Source: Catellatospora vulcania
GTDB taxonomy: Bacteria > Actinomycetota > Actinomycetes > Mycobacteriales > Micromonosporaceae
DNA length: 64,000 nucleotides
NCBI RefSeq assembly: GCF_009720385.1
Contig: NZ_ML769301.1
Coordinates: forward strand, 620,001 to 684,000
Reading direction: 5' to 3'
This document shows positions 41,318 through 50,226 of this stretch, in pieces (the stretch's first letter is position 1; each line of letters begins with the position of its first letter). The translations under genes and the position numbers were made by a program. The notes beneath the pieces were generated by a model. That model searched no databases. It saw only the letters and a program-made list of their open reading frames with translations, and was not told where the DNA came from.

Positions 41318-42922
41318 ATGCCGGTCTCATTGAGCTATCCGGGCGTGTACGTCGAAGAGGTCTCCAGCGGCGTACGCACGATCACCGGCGTCGCCACCTC
41401 CATCACCGCGTTCGTCGGGCGCGCCCTGCGGGGGCCGACCGACGAGGACGGGCCGGTGGTCGTCAACAGCTACGCCGACTTCGAGCGGGTCTTCGGCGGG
41501 CTGTGGGTGCTGAGCCCGATGACGTACGCGGTGCGGGACTTCTTCCTCAACGGCGGTTCGCAGGCGATCATCGTGCGGCTGTTCAAGCAGCAGGGCACCG
41601 ACGCGACGCACGCCGTGGTCAAGCTCGACCCGGAGGGCGGCGGCACGAAGTACGCGCTGACCGCGCGGCACCCCGGCCGGTGGGGCAACCGGCTGCGGGC
41701 GCGGGTCGACTGGGACACCCGGGACACCGCCGACACCAAGCTGTTCAACCTGTACGTCCGCGACGACCTGACCGGGGTCGTCGAGGAGTTCCGCAACGTG
41801 TCGGTCGCGCTGGACAGCCCGCGCCGGGTGGACATGGTGCTGAAGAACGAGTCCGCGCTGGTCAAGGGCGACCCGGTGGTCGCGGCCACCAAGCGGCCCG
41901 ACGACCACCCCGCGCCCCTGGCCGGCGAGGACGCGTGGAAGGACAACGCGACCGCGACCAACACCAAGGTCGCCACCGCCGACGAGGTGGCCCACGACGG
42001 CGCGATCCCCAAACTCGCCGAGTACACGGCGGCGGGCAAGCGCGGGATCCGGGCGCTGGACCACGCCGACCTGTTCAACCTGCTGTGCGTGCCGCCGTAC
42101 GAGCTTGACCCCGACGGCGGGACGGCCGGCAAGGTGGAGCCCGGTGTGCTCACCGCAGCCGCCGCGTACTGCGAGGAGCGCCGGGCGGTGCTGATCGTGG
42201 ATCCGGTGTGGACCAAGAAGGACGACGCGGTCACCGGCGCGGGCAACTTCACCAGCAGCGTCGGCACGAACTCGAAGAACGCCGCGCTGTTCTTCCCGCG
42301 GCTCAAGCAGGCCAACCCGCTGCGGGACAACCAGCTGGAGGCGTTCGCGCCGTGCGGCGCGGTAGCCGGGGTGATCGCGCGCACCGACGCCCAGCGCGGT
42401 GTGTGGAAGGCCCCGGCCGGCCTGGACGCCGCGCTGGTGGGCGTGCCCGCGTTCGAGGTGCCGCTGACCGATGCCGAGAACGGCCAGCTCAACCCGCTGG
42501 GCGTGAACTGCCTGCGGACGCTGCCCGCCGCCGGTCAGGTGGTCTGGGGCTCGCGCACCATGCAGGGCAACGACAAGCTCGCCTCGGACTGGAAGTACCT
42601 GCCGGTCCGGCGGACCGCGCTGTTCATCGAGGAGAGCCTGTACCGGGGCACGCAGTGGGTCGTGTTCGAGCCCAACGACGAGCCGCTGTGGGCCCAGATC
42701 CGGCTCAACGTCGGGGCTTTCATGCACGACCTGTTCCGGCAGGGCGCGTTCCAGGGGCAGACGCCCAAGGACGCTTACCTGGTCAAGTGCGACCGGGAAA
42801 CCACGACGCAGAACCACGTCAACAGCGGGATCGTCAACATCGTCGTCGGCTTCGCACCGCTGAAGCCCGCCGAGTTCGTCGTCATCAAGCTTCAGCAATT
42901 GGCCGGCCAGGTAGCTGCGTAG
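41318..42922 (+). CDS. contractile injection system sheath protein
   Basis: A 534-residue phage-tail-sheath-like protein. It begins MPVSLSYPGVYVEEVSSGVR, the N-terminal linker of sheath proteins, then TSITAFVGRALRGPTDED and NSYADFERVFGG. The conserved C-terminal sheath core ends ESLYRGTQWVVFEPNDEPLW, FQGQTPKDAYLVKCDRETTT and GFAPLKPAEFVVI. These residues form the interlocked helical sheath that contracts to drive the inner tube. It is the only sheath gene, whereas Afp/PVC particles have three. The ATG is preceded by GGAGG at 5 bases. It is first in the operon, 8 bases before the tube gene. Confidence 0.95.
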   Translation: MPVSLSYPGVYVEEVSSGVRTITGVATSITAFVGRALRGPTDEDGPVVVNSYADFERVFGGLWVLSPMTYAVRDFFLNGGSQAIIVRLFKQQGTDATHAVVKLDPEGGGTKYALTARHPGRWGNRLRARVDWDTRDTADTKLFNLYVRDDLTGVVEEFRNVSVALDSPRRVDMVLKNESALVKGDPVVAATKRPDDHPAPLAGEDAWKDNATATNTKVATADEVAHDGAIPKLAEYTAAGKRGIRALDHADLFNLLCVPPYELDPDGGTAGKVEPGVLTAAAAYCEERRAVLIVDPVWTKKDDAVTGAGNFTSSVGTNSKNAALFFPRLKQANPLRDNQLEAFAPCGAVAGVIARTDAQRGVWKAPAGLDAALVGVPAFEVPLTDAENGQLNPLGVNCLRTLPAAGQVVWGSRTMQGNDKLASDWKYLPVRRTALFIEESLYRGTQWVVFEPNDEPLWAQIRLNVGAFMHDLFRQGAFQGQTPKDAYLVKCDRETTTQNHVNSGIVNIVVGFAPLKPAEFVVIKLQQLAGQVAA

Positions 42923-42930
42923 GAGGAACG

Positions 42931-43458
42931 ATGGCCAGGTTCACGGTTAACCCGCAGCGATTCGACCCGTACAAGAACTTCAAGTTCCGGGTCCGCTGGG
43001 ACGGCCGGTACGTCGCCGGGGTCAGCAAGGTCGGCGCGCTCAAACGCACCACGGAGGTCGTCGAGCACCGCGAGGGCGGCGACCCGTCGACGTCGCGCAA
43101 GTCGCCCGGTCGCACCAAGTACGAGGCGATCACGCTGGAGCGGGGCGTCACGCACGACACGGAGTTCGAGAAGTGGGCCAACCGCGTCTGGAACTACGGC
43201 TCCGGCCTGGGCATGGAGACCTCGCTGAAGAACTTCCGCAAGGACATCATCATCGAGGTGTACAACGAGGCCGGGCAGCTCGTGCTGGCGTACAAGGTGT
43301 TCCGGGCGTGGGTGTCGGAGTACCAGGCGCTGCCGGACCTGGACGCCAACGCCAACGCCGTCGCGATCCAGACGCTCAAGCTGGAGCACGAGGGCTGGGA
43401 GCGGGACTACGAGGTCGGCGAGCCGGCCGAGCCGAGCTTCACCGAGCCTGTCGGCTGA
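42931..43458 (+). CDS. tail tube protein (T4 gp19-like)
   Basis: A 175-residue protein, the right size for an eCIS inner-tube subunit. FDPYKNFKFRVRWDGRYVAG, VSKVGALKRTTEVVEHREGG, ERGVTHDTEFEKWAN and KLEHEGWERD follow the T4 gp19/Afp1 pattern. It would form the hexameric tube inside the sheath. AGGAGGAA immediately precedes the ATG. It is the only clear gp19-type gene. Confidence 0.93.
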   Translation: MARFTVNPQRFDPYKNFKFRVRWDGRYVAGVSKVGALKRTTEVVEHREGGDPSTSRKSPGRTKYEAITLERGVTHDTEFEKWANRVWNYGSGLGMETSLKNFRKDIIIEVYNEAGQLVLAYKVFRAWVSEYQALPDLDANANAVAIQTLKLEHEGWERDYEVGEPAEPSFTEPVG

Positions 43459-43460
43459 CG

Positions 43461-44126
43461 ATGACGGCCCCCGCAGCGATCGTCGCCGCGTGGGAGAGCG
43501 TGCGGTCCCTGCCGTCTGCGGCGCGGCCCGCGGCCCTCCTGCGCGCCTTCGGCAGGCAACCGCAACCATCAGTGGGTATGCGGGAAGCAGCCCTGCTGGC
43601 CGTCTACGCCGAACACTTCGGCGTCCGGCTGGACGGGCTCGCCCGCTGCCCCCGCTGCGCGACCGACGTCGAGCTCAGCGTTCCCGTCGCCGAGCTGACC
43701 TCGGCGATGCCGCCCGCGGCGCCGGTCGAGCCGCTGGTGTCCGGTGAGCTGACCGTCGACTGGCGGCTGCCGCACGACGACGACCTGGCGGCCTGCGCCG
43801 GCGCCCCGGACGGGGCGGTGCTGCTGCTGCAGCGGTGCGCGCCGACGTGCCCGCCGTCGCTGCGCGCGGAGCTGGCGGCCCGGATCGCCGCGGCGGACCC
43901 GTACGCAGACCTCACCTTCGAGCTGGTCTGCCCGCAGTGCGCGTACGCGTGGGAGGCCGCGCTGGCCGCCGCCGAGTTCGTCTGGGCGCAACTGCGCACC
44001 CACGCCCAGCGGCTGCTGCGTGAGGTCGACGAGCTGGCCCGCGCGTACGGCTGGTCCGAGCAGCAGATCTTCGCCCTGTCCCAGCAGCGCCGCGACTCCT
44101 ACCTGGAACTGGTGCGCCATGGCTGA
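43461..44126 (+). CDS. T4-type baseplate hub assembly chaperone-like protein
   Basis: A 221-residue soluble protein with two CxxC pairs (LARCPRCATDVEL and ELVCPQCAYAWEA) that could bind zinc. It ends with a helical region DELARAYGWSEQQIFALSQQ and RRDSYLELV typical of T4 gp26/gp28-like hub assembly proteins and of gpG/gpE-like phage proteins. It lies 2 bases after the tube gene and overlaps the next gene by 8 bases. I take it as an assembly factor; it need not be part of the final particle. Confidence 0.65.
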   Translation: MTAPAAIVAAWESVRSLPSAARPAALLRAFGRQPQPSVGMREAALLAVYAEHFGVRLDGLARCPRCATDVELSVPVAELTSAMPPAAPVEPLVSGELTVDWRLPHDDDLAACAGAPDGAVLLLQRCAPTCPPSLRAELAARIAAADPYADLTFELVCPQCAYAWEAALAAAEFVWAQLRTHAQRLLREVDELARAYGWSEQQIFALSQQRRDSYLELVRHG

Positions 44127-44775
44127 CCTGTTCACCAGGCTGACCGAGCCGGGTGGCGTGCCCGGCGCGATCACCCCGCGGGTCCAGACGCTGTTCGAGG
44201 GCGACGCCGCACCGCCCGACCCGCGTGAGACCGCCGACGGCCACGAGCACGTGATCGCGGCAGGCCCCGGCACTGTGGCGACCGCGGCCCCGGTGCAGGC
44301 CGCGTCGCCGCGCCCACCGGCCGCTACACCGATCACGCCCGGCCCGCCCGCCGCTCCGCCGCCTGGCGCGGCACGGTTCGAGCACCCGCAGCGCCCGGCC
44401 CGGGTCGAGCCCACGCAGGACGCGCCACGGCCGGATGGTTTGACGCGCCACCTCGAAACGACCGCGCGCCAGGCCGAAGGCGGCGACATCGGACGGCTGC
44501 GGCCCCGGCAGGACGCGGTGCCCGCGCCAACGGCACCGATGCCGACGCGGGCCGAGCAGCGTTCAGGCGCGCAGACGTCGGACCGGCGCGCCCCGCGAGC
44601 CGAGACCGTCACCGCCCCCCAGCCACCTGCCGTCAACATCAGCATCGGGCGCATCGAGGTGCGGGCGATCCCCGCCCCGCAGCCCCCGGCCGCCGCGATC
44701 CCGGACCGGGCGGGCGAGCCGCAGGGGCTGACCCTGGCCCAGTATCTGCGCGGCGACGACGGGAGACCGCGATGA
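44119..44775 (+). CDS. Pro/Ala-rich protein of the injection system with conserved C-terminal motif
   Basis: A 218-residue protein, mostly disordered: over half is Pro, Ala, Arg and Thr without secondary structure. A short ordered piece near the start (LFTRLTEPGGVPGAITPRVQ) and one near the end (AVNISIGRIEVRAI, then GLTLAQYLRG) stand out and are the kind of motifs kept in otherwise variable phage or eCIS linkers. It overlaps both neighbours (8 and 4 bases), so its expression is tied to the particle. Its role is unknown; it could be a scaffold or length-related factor. Confidence 0.7.
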   Translation: MADLFTRLTEPGGVPGAITPRVQTLFEGDAAPPDPRETADGHEHVIAAGPGTVATAAPVQAASPRPPAATPITPGPPAAPPPGAARFEHPQRPARVEPTQDAPRPDGLTRHLETTARQAEGGDIGRLRPRQDAVPAPTAPMPTRAEQRSGAQTSDRRAPRAETVTAPQPPAVNISIGRIEVRAIPAPQPPAAAIPDRAGEPQGLTLAQYLRGDDGRPR

Positions 44776-46046
44776 GCACCGCCCTGGCCATCGGCGCCGT
44801 CAGCGCGGTGCTGCGCAACGTCCTGGACAACGGGCTCATCGACGCCGTGCCCGCCGTCGGCAGCCCGGTCAAGGTGTCCGCCAAGGCCCCCGACCTGATC
44901 AAACTCGACGATCCGCAGGAGGGGCCGCAGCTCAACCTGTTCCTGTACCGGGTGAGCCTCAACCCCGCGTACCGCAACATGGACCTGCCGACCCGCGACA
45001 GCGGCGGCCGTCGCGTCGCCAACCCGCCGCTCGCCGTCGACCTGCACTACCTGCTCACCGCGTACGCCCGCGAGGACCTGCACGCCGAGATCCTGCTCGG
45101 CTACGGCATGCACCTGCTGCACGAGCGGCCGTTCCTGGACCGGGCCGCGATCCGCAAGGCCCTGGAGCTGAGCCCGCTGGACCCGACCGTGCTGCCCGGC
45201 CCGTTCCAGGCGCCCGCCAACGCCGGGCTCGCCGACCAGTTCGAGACGCTGAAGGTCACGTGGGAGCCGCTGGACTTCGACGGGATGTCGAAGATCTGGT
45301 CCGCGGTGCAGAAGAACTACCGGCCCAGCGCGGCATACCAGGTCAGTGTGGTCCTGATCCAGGGCGTGGAGCCGGCGGCCGACCCGCTGCCCGTGCTGAC
45401 CCGGCGGCTGGTGGTCGAGCCGTCGACCGTGCCGCCCCTGCCGGCGGTCGAGCAGGCCACCGCGCCCGACGGCACCAACATCGCCGAACTCGGCGAGACG
45501 ATCACCCTGCACGGCCACCACCTGGCGGGCACCGCCGCGAAGGTCACCCTGGGGCACCGGCTGCTCGCCGCCCCGCACGAGATCGCCGTCGGCGCGAACC
45601 CCTCGGCGACGGAGCTGACGTTCGCCCTGCCCGCGGCCGAGTCGGCGGGCCAGATCTGGCCCGCCGGGGTCTGGAACATCAGCGTGACCCTGATCCCGGC
45701 CGGTGAAGCCCAGCCGCGCACCACGAACGCCGCAGCCCTGCTGCTCGCACCCGTTCCGGGCGCCTCGGTCATCACCCGCGACGCGGTGACCAGACGCGTG
45801 AGTGCCCAGGTCGACGTCACCCCGCAGGTCCGGCCCGAACAGACGGCCACCGTGGCGCTCGACTCCGCGCAGGCCACGGCCGGTTTCCGGACGCTGCCCG
45901 CCGGGCAGGTCGATGCGGAGTTCGCGCCGATCCCGGCCGGGTCCGCGACGCTGCGGCTGCGGGTCGACGGCGTCGACAGCCGCTTCATCGACTACAGCGG
46001 CCCGGTGCCGGTGTTCCGCGCCGACCGGCAGGTGACAGTGCCATGA
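44772..46046 (+). CDS. DUF4255/Pvc16-type tail terminator (cap) protein
   Basis: A 424-residue protein. Residues 1-190 match the DUF4255 (Pvc16 N-terminal) domain: AVSAVLRNVLDNGLID, GPQLNLFLYRVSLNPAYRN, LAVDLHYLLTAYAREDLHAE and LLGYGMHLLHERPFLDR. In Afp/PVC this protein caps the end of the tube and sheath. Residues 215-424 form one or two Ig/IPT-like beta domains (GETITLHGHHLAGTAAKVTL), an extension beyond the minimal cap. The start overlaps the previous stop (ATGA). Confidence 0.88.
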   Translation: MSTALAIGAVSAVLRNVLDNGLIDAVPAVGSPVKVSAKAPDLIKLDDPQEGPQLNLFLYRVSLNPAYRNMDLPTRDSGGRRVANPPLAVDLHYLLTAYAREDLHAEILLGYGMHLLHERPFLDRAAIRKALELSPLDPTVLPGPFQAPANAGLADQFETLKVTWEPLDFDGMSKIWSAVQKNYRPSAAYQVSVVLIQGVEPAADPLPVLTRRLVVEPSTVPPLPAVEQATAPDGTNIAELGETITLHGHHLAGTAAKVTLGHRLLAAPHEIAVGANPSATELTFALPAAESAGQIWPAGVWNISVTLIPAGEAQPRTTNAAALLLAPVPGASVITRDAVTRRVSAQVDVTPQVRPEQTATVALDSAQATAGFRTLPAGQVDAEFAPIPAGSATLRLRVDGVDSRFIDYSGPVPVFRADRQVTVP

Positions 46047-47833
46047 CCGTCACCGAACAGCGGCTGTGGACCTCCCCCGACCAGCGCGTGCTCATCGAGG
46101 AGCTGGACCGGCTGCACGCCTGTCTGGGCGGCGAGCCCGCCGCCGAGTCCGTCCCGGCCGACGGCTCGCGGCTCGCGCAGCTCGTCGAGGTGTTCCGGCT
46201 GACCGGCTTCGAACGCGACGTGCTGCTCTGGTGCGCCGGGGCTGAACTGGACGGCAGGTTCAGCCGCCCCACGTTCGGCGCGGCGCTGGCCGCGCTCGAC
46301 GCCGGGCACTGGGACGCCCTGGCACATGCCGCGCCGCTGCGGCACTGGTGCCTGGTCGACCTCGGGCCCGGACCGGGGCTGGTCGACCGGCCGCTGCGCA
46401 TCGACGAACGCGTGCTGCACCACCTCACCGGGGTCACCTGCCTCGACGCCCGCCTCGACGGCATCGTCACGGCCGTGCCCGCCGGGGCCGGGCTGGTGAC
46501 CCAGGCGCAGGCGGACCTCGCCGGGCAGCTCGCCGCCACCGTGGCGGCCCGGCCGGGCCGGATGACCGTGCGCCTGGACGGAGCCGACGAGCAGACCCGC
46601 GAACGGGTCGCCGGGCACGTCGCCGCCGAACTGGGCCGGCTGCTGCTGGTCGTGCCCGGCGGGCAGTTGCCTGCGGTCGGACCGGACGCGGCGCTGCTGG
46701 CCCGCCTCGTCGAACGCGAGGTGGCGCTGCTCGGCGCGCTGCCGCTGATCACCGATGCGCCGGCGGCGTTCGTGGCGCAGCTCGGCTGCCCCGTCCTGGT
46801 CACCGGGACGACGGCCGCCGACGTCGAGCGCACCGTGCCGAGCCCGACGGTGGCCGATCAGCGGGAACTGTGGCGGCAGCTGACCGGGCCCCGCGACGAC
46901 ATCGACGAGACCGCGGCCTCGTTCCGGTTCGAGGTCGCCGCGATCGAGACCATCGCCCGGGACCTGGAGACCGGCAGCCTGGACACCGGCGGCCTGCACC
47001 ACGCCTGCCGGGTCCGGTCCAGGTCCGGCCTGGCCGAGCTCGCCGACCGCGTCGAACCGTACGCGGCCTGGGACGACGTCGTGCTGCCCCCACCCGCGCT
47101 CGACGCGCTGCGCGACATCGCCGGCCAGGTGCGCCACCGCACCCGCGTGTACGAGCAGTGGGGGATGGGCTCCCCCCGCGGCCTCGGCGTGACCGCCCTG
47201 TTCACCGGTGAATCGGGCACCGGCAAGACGCTGGCCGCCGAGGTGCTGGCCGCCGAACTGGACCTCGACCTGTACCGGATCGACCTGGCCGCCGTGGTCA
47301 GCAAGTACATCGGCGAGACGGAGAAGAACCTCAAGCGGGTCTTCGACGCCGCCGACGCCAGCGGCGCGATCCTGCTCTTCGACGAAGCCGACGCGATCTT
47401 CGGCAAGCGCGGCGAGGTGCGCGACAGCCACGACCGCTACGCCAACCTGGAGATCTCCTACCTGCTGCAGCGCATGGAGACCCACCGGGGCCTGGCGATC
47501 CTGACGACCAACCTCAAGAGCGCCCTCGACCGGGCGTTCCTGCGCCGGATCCGGTTCGTGGTGACGTTCCCGTTCCCGGACCCGGCCGCCCGCGCCCGCA
47601 TCTGGCAGCGCATGTTCGGTCCCAAGGTGCCCATCGACGGCCTGGACTGGCGGCTGCTCGGCCGCCTGCAGCTGTCCGGCGGCAACATCCGCACCATCGC
47701 GCTGGGCGCGGCGTTCCTCGCCGCGGCCGCCGACGAGCCGGTCGGCATGGCGCACGTGCTCGCCGCGACCCGGCGCGAGTACGCCAAGCTCGACAAGACG
47801 CTCACCGACACCGAGATCGGGGGCTGGGCATGA
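46043..47833 (+). CDS. AAA+ ATPase (Afp15/Pvc15-type) of the injection system
   Basis: A 596-residue protein. The N-terminal 350 residues are the helical/alpha-beta region found in eCIS ATPases, and the C-terminal half is a classic AAA+ module: Walker A TGESGTGKT (about 388-396), Walker B AILLFDEADAIFGKR (about 441-455) and an arginine-finger region FLRRIRFVVTFPFPD. Family members assist assembly or cargo loading; they are not the motor of contraction. ATGA overlap with both neighbours. Confidence 0.92.
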   Translation: MTVTEQRLWTSPDQRVLIEELDRLHACLGGEPAAESVPADGSRLAQLVEVFRLTGFERDVLLWCAGAELDGRFSRPTFGAALAALDAGHWDALAHAAPLRHWCLVDLGPGPGLVDRPLRIDERVLHHLTGVTCLDARLDGIVTAVPAGAGLVTQAQADLAGQLAATVAARPGRMTVRLDGADEQTRERVAGHVAAELGRLLLVVPGGQLPAVGPDAALLARLVEREVALLGALPLITDAPAAFVAQLGCPVLVTGTTAADVERTVPSPTVADQRELWRQLTGPRDDIDETAASFRFEVAAIETIARDLETGSLDTGGLHHACRVRSRSGLAELADRVEPYAAWDDVVLPPPALDALRDIAGQVRHRTRVYEQWGMGSPRGLGVTALFTGESGTGKTLAAEVLAAELDLDLYRIDLAAVVSKYIGETEKNLKRVFDAADASGAILLFDEADAIFGKRGEVRDSHDRYANLEISYLLQRMETHRGLAILTTNLKSALDRAFLRRIRFVVTFPFPDPAARARIWQRMFGPKVPIDGLDWRLLGRLQLSGGNIRTIALGAAFLAAAADEPVGMAHVLAATRREYAKLDKTLTDTEIGGWA

Positions 47834-48099
47834 CGATCAACGTCACCGTCGACGAGGTGATCCTGCACGGCGTCGACCCCGGCGACCCCGAAGCGTTCCG
47901 GGCTGCGCTGCACCGCGCGCTCGCCGGGCTCGCCGCCGCGTACCAGGGCGAGTTCACCGCGGGCCGAGCCGCCGCGCTCGACGGGGCCCCGGTGCCGCTG
48001 ACCGGCCCCGGCCTGGCCGACAGCGTCGCGCGTTCGGCCTTCCACAGCATCGTGCCGGCACGCCCTGCCTCGTCGGCCCAGGAAGGAACCATGCGATGA
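47830..48099 (+). CDS. small hypothetical protein of the injection-system operon
   Basis: An 89-residue protein: MTINVTVDEVILHGVDPGDP, EAFRAALHRALAGLAAAYQG and a disordered Ala/Ser tail. A predicted strand, helix and flexible tail make it a likely small assembly factor or plug. It resembles in style the N-terminal part of phage tail-completion proteins but I cannot name a family. It overlaps the preceding ATPase and following tube-adaptor genes by 4 bases each. Confidence 0.7.
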   Translation: MTINVTVDEVILHGVDPGDPEAFRAALHRALAGLAAAYQGEFTAGRAAALDGAPVPLTGPGLADSVARSAFHSIVPARPASSAQEGTMR

Positions 48100-48755
48100 G
48101 CGCCTTTCCCGGATCGCCGCGGCTGGTCAAAGGCGGCATCGTGCTGCTCGACCCGAAGAACGCCAAGCTGCTCAAGGTGATCTCGCTGCAGTACAACCCG
48201 GACACCCTGACCCGCACCTTCCAGATCAAGGCCGCCGGCGGGGACGGTGGCGACCGGTCGCAGGCGCTGCGGCTCAAGGGAGCCGCCGTCGAGACGCTCA
48301 AGCTCGACGCCGTACTGGATGCCACCGACCAGTTGGAGTACCCCGACCAGCACCCCGATGCCGTCAAGCACGGCATCCACCCGCAGCTGGCGGTACTGGA
48401 GGCGATGGCGTTCCCGCAGAGCTCGGCGATGCTGGCCAACGACCGGCTCGCGGCCTCCGGCACCCTGGAGGTGCTGCCCGTCGAGGCGCCGCTGGCGCTG
48501 TTCGTCTGGTCCAAGAGCCGCATCCTGCCGGTGCGGCTGACCGAGCTGTCCGTGGCCGAGGAGGCGTTCGACCCGGCTCTCAACCCGATCCGGGCCCGGG
48601 TGAGCCTCGGCCTGCGCGTGCTGTCGGTCGACGACGTCGGCTTCGGCCACAAGGGCGGCGTGCTGTTCATGAACTACCTGCAGAACAAGGAATCGCTGGC
48701 GGCCAAGGCCGGCGCGGGCGCACTGTCGGCACTAGGGCTGGAGGGCATGCCGTGA
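48096..48755 (+). CDS. contractile injection system tube/adaptor protein (Afp7/CIS_tube-like)
   Basis: A 219-residue protein. LKVISLQYNPDTLTRTFQI near the start is the CIS_tube family mark (phage gp53/Afp7 N-terminal half), then LKLDAVLDATDQLE, HPQLAVLEAMAF, FVWSKSRILPVRLTELSVAE and LGLRVLSVDD. It forms the adaptor between inner tube and spike hub. In Afp7 a LysM domain is fused at the C-terminus; here LysM is a separate downstream gene. 4-base overlaps on both sides. Confidence 0.85.
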   Translation: MSAFPGSPRLVKGGIVLLDPKNAKLLKVISLQYNPDTLTRTFQIKAAGGDGGDRSQALRLKGAAVETLKLDAVLDATDQLEYPDQHPDAVKHGIHPQLAVLEAMAFPQSSAMLANDRLAASGTLEVLPVEAPLALFVWSKSRILPVRLTELSVAEEAFDPALNPIRARVSLGLRVLSVDDVGFGHKGGVLFMNYLQNKESLAAKAGAGALSALGLEGMP

Positions 48756-49102
48756 CCTACGACCCGTTGCAGGCGCTGATCGCGGCGGGGGCCGTGCCCG
48801 CCAACAGCTTCCCGCCCAACAGCCGCTACGCCGCGACCCCGGTCAAGGTGCACGAAGGCATCGCTTACCTGGGCCGCAGGCTGGTCCCGCAGCCGGACCG
48901 GCTCGGCACGCTCGGCGAGCACGCCGTCGTCGAAGGCGACCGCCTGGACAACCTGTCCGCGCGTTACCTGGGCGACCCCGAGCTGTGGTGGCGTATCGCC
49001 GACGGCAACCCCGCCGGACACCCCGACGAGCTGACCGCGACGGTCGGAGCCCGGCTGCGCATCACCACGCAGGAGGGCATGCCGGGGGTGCCCGATGCTT
49101 GA
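48752..49102 (+). CDS. LysM-like tail protein (gpX/Afp7 C-terminal domain)
   Basis: A 116-residue protein. The core ITYLGRR-like lead and LGEHAVVEGDRLDNLSARYL, GDPELWWRIADGNPAGHPDEL, GARLRITTQ are the LysM/gpX pattern (YxVxxGDxLxxIA-type) that in phages and eCIS binds glycan or sits in the baseplate hub. It starts at GTG in a GTGA overlap with the adaptor gene and overlaps the hub gene by 8 bases. Confidence 0.85.
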   Translation: MTYDPLQALIAAGAVPANSFPPNSRYAATPVKVHEGIAYLGRRLVPQPDRLGTLGEHAVVEGDRLDNLSARYLGDPELWWRIADGNPAGHPDELTATVGARLRITTQEGMPGVPDA

Positions 49103-50225
49103 CGGCGGGGTACGGCTGTCGCTGCTGATCGGGCCCGCGGTGCCGATCCCGGTGCCGCGCGAGGTGCTGGAGGCCGTCGACACGGTCAGCATCCAGTGCG
49201 GATCGGGGCAGGCCCAGAGCGGGTTCGAGATCACCTTCAAGCTGTCGCGGCGCTCGCCGCTGCACACGCTGTTCCTGCTGACCGGCGGCGCCACGATCCC
49301 GATCATGCGGGTGGTGATCGTGGCGACGATCCGGGGCCGGGCCGAGGTCCTGATGGACGGCGTGATGACCCACCACGAGGTACGCGACTCCGCCGGCGAG
49401 CCGACGCTGGTCGTCAAGGGCAAGGACCTGTCGGCGCTGATGGACTGGATCGAGTTCGACGGCATCCCGTACCCGGCGATGCCGCCGGTGCTGCGGGTGC
49501 TGACCGTGCTGGCCAAGTACGCCGCGTTCGGGGTGATCCCGGTGACGATCCCCAGCATGATCGAGGACGTCCCGATCCCGATCGAGTCGATCCCGCGCCA
49601 CCAGGGCACCGACCTGGCCTATCTCAACCAGCTCGCCGACGAGGCCGGGTACGTCTTCTACCTGGACCCCGGCCCGGTGCCCGGCGCCAGCAAGGCCTAC
49701 TGGGGCCCGGAGATCCGTGTCGGCGCGCCGCAGCCCGCGCTCAACCTCGACCTGGACACCCCGCACCGCAATGTCGAGACGCTGTCGTTCACCTTCGACA
49801 AGGAGCGCAAGGAGCTGCCGGTCGTCTGGATCCAGGAGCAGCACTCCAAGGTCCCGGTGCCGATCCCGATCCCGGACGTCACCCCGTGGAATCCGCCGCT
49901 GGGCGTGGTGCCGCCGCTGCCCCCGAAGATCAAGTTCCTGAACGAGAACGCGAAGCTCAAGCCGTGGGTCGCCCTGATGCGCGGCCTGGCCTACGCCTCG
50001 CAGCACTCGGACTCGGTGTTCGGGCAGGGCTCACTCGACGTCGCCCGCTACGGCCGGGTCCTCAAGTCCCGCGGCCTGGTCGGCGTACGCGGCGCGGGCG
50101 AGGCGTTCGACGGGCTCTACTACGTGTCCTCGGTGGACCACATGATCAGGCGCGGCGAGTACAAGCAGTCGTTCACGCTGGCCCGCAACGGCCTGCTGTC
50201 GACCCTTCCGAAGGTACCGGTGTGA
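49095..50225 (+). CDS. baseplate hub protein (phage late control gpD / VgrG N-terminal-like)
   Basis: A 376-residue protein of the gpD/gp27 type. VDTVSIQCGSGQAQSGFEIT and FKLSRRSPLHTLFLLTG form the first barrel, IMDGVMTHHEVRD-like sequence and LVVKGKDLSALMDWIEFD the second, and SIPRHQGTDLAYLNQLADEA is the helical link typical of hub proteins. FDGLYYVSSVDHMIRRGEYK ends it. It trimerises to receive the tube on one side and the spike on the other. The spike is encoded separately just downstream, as in phage P2 and unlike fused VgrG. Confidence 0.9.
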   Translation: MLDGGVRLSLLIGPAVPIPVPREVLEAVDTVSIQCGSGQAQSGFEITFKLSRRSPLHTLFLLTGGATIPIMRVVIVATIRGRAEVLMDGVMTHHEVRDSAGEPTLVVKGKDLSALMDWIEFDGIPYPAMPPVLRVLTVLAKYAAFGVIPVTIPSMIEDVPIPIESIPRHQGTDLAYLNQLADEAGYVFYLDPGPVPGASKAYWGPEIRVGAPQPALNLDLDTPHRNVETLSFTFDKERKELPVVWIQEQHSKVPVPIPIPDVTPWNPPLGVVPPLPPKIKFLNENAKLKPWVALMRGLAYASQHSDSVFGQGSLDVARYGRVLKSRGLVGVRGAGEAFDGLYYVSSVDHMIRRGEYKQSFTLARNGLLSTLPKVPV

Positions 50226-50226
50226 G

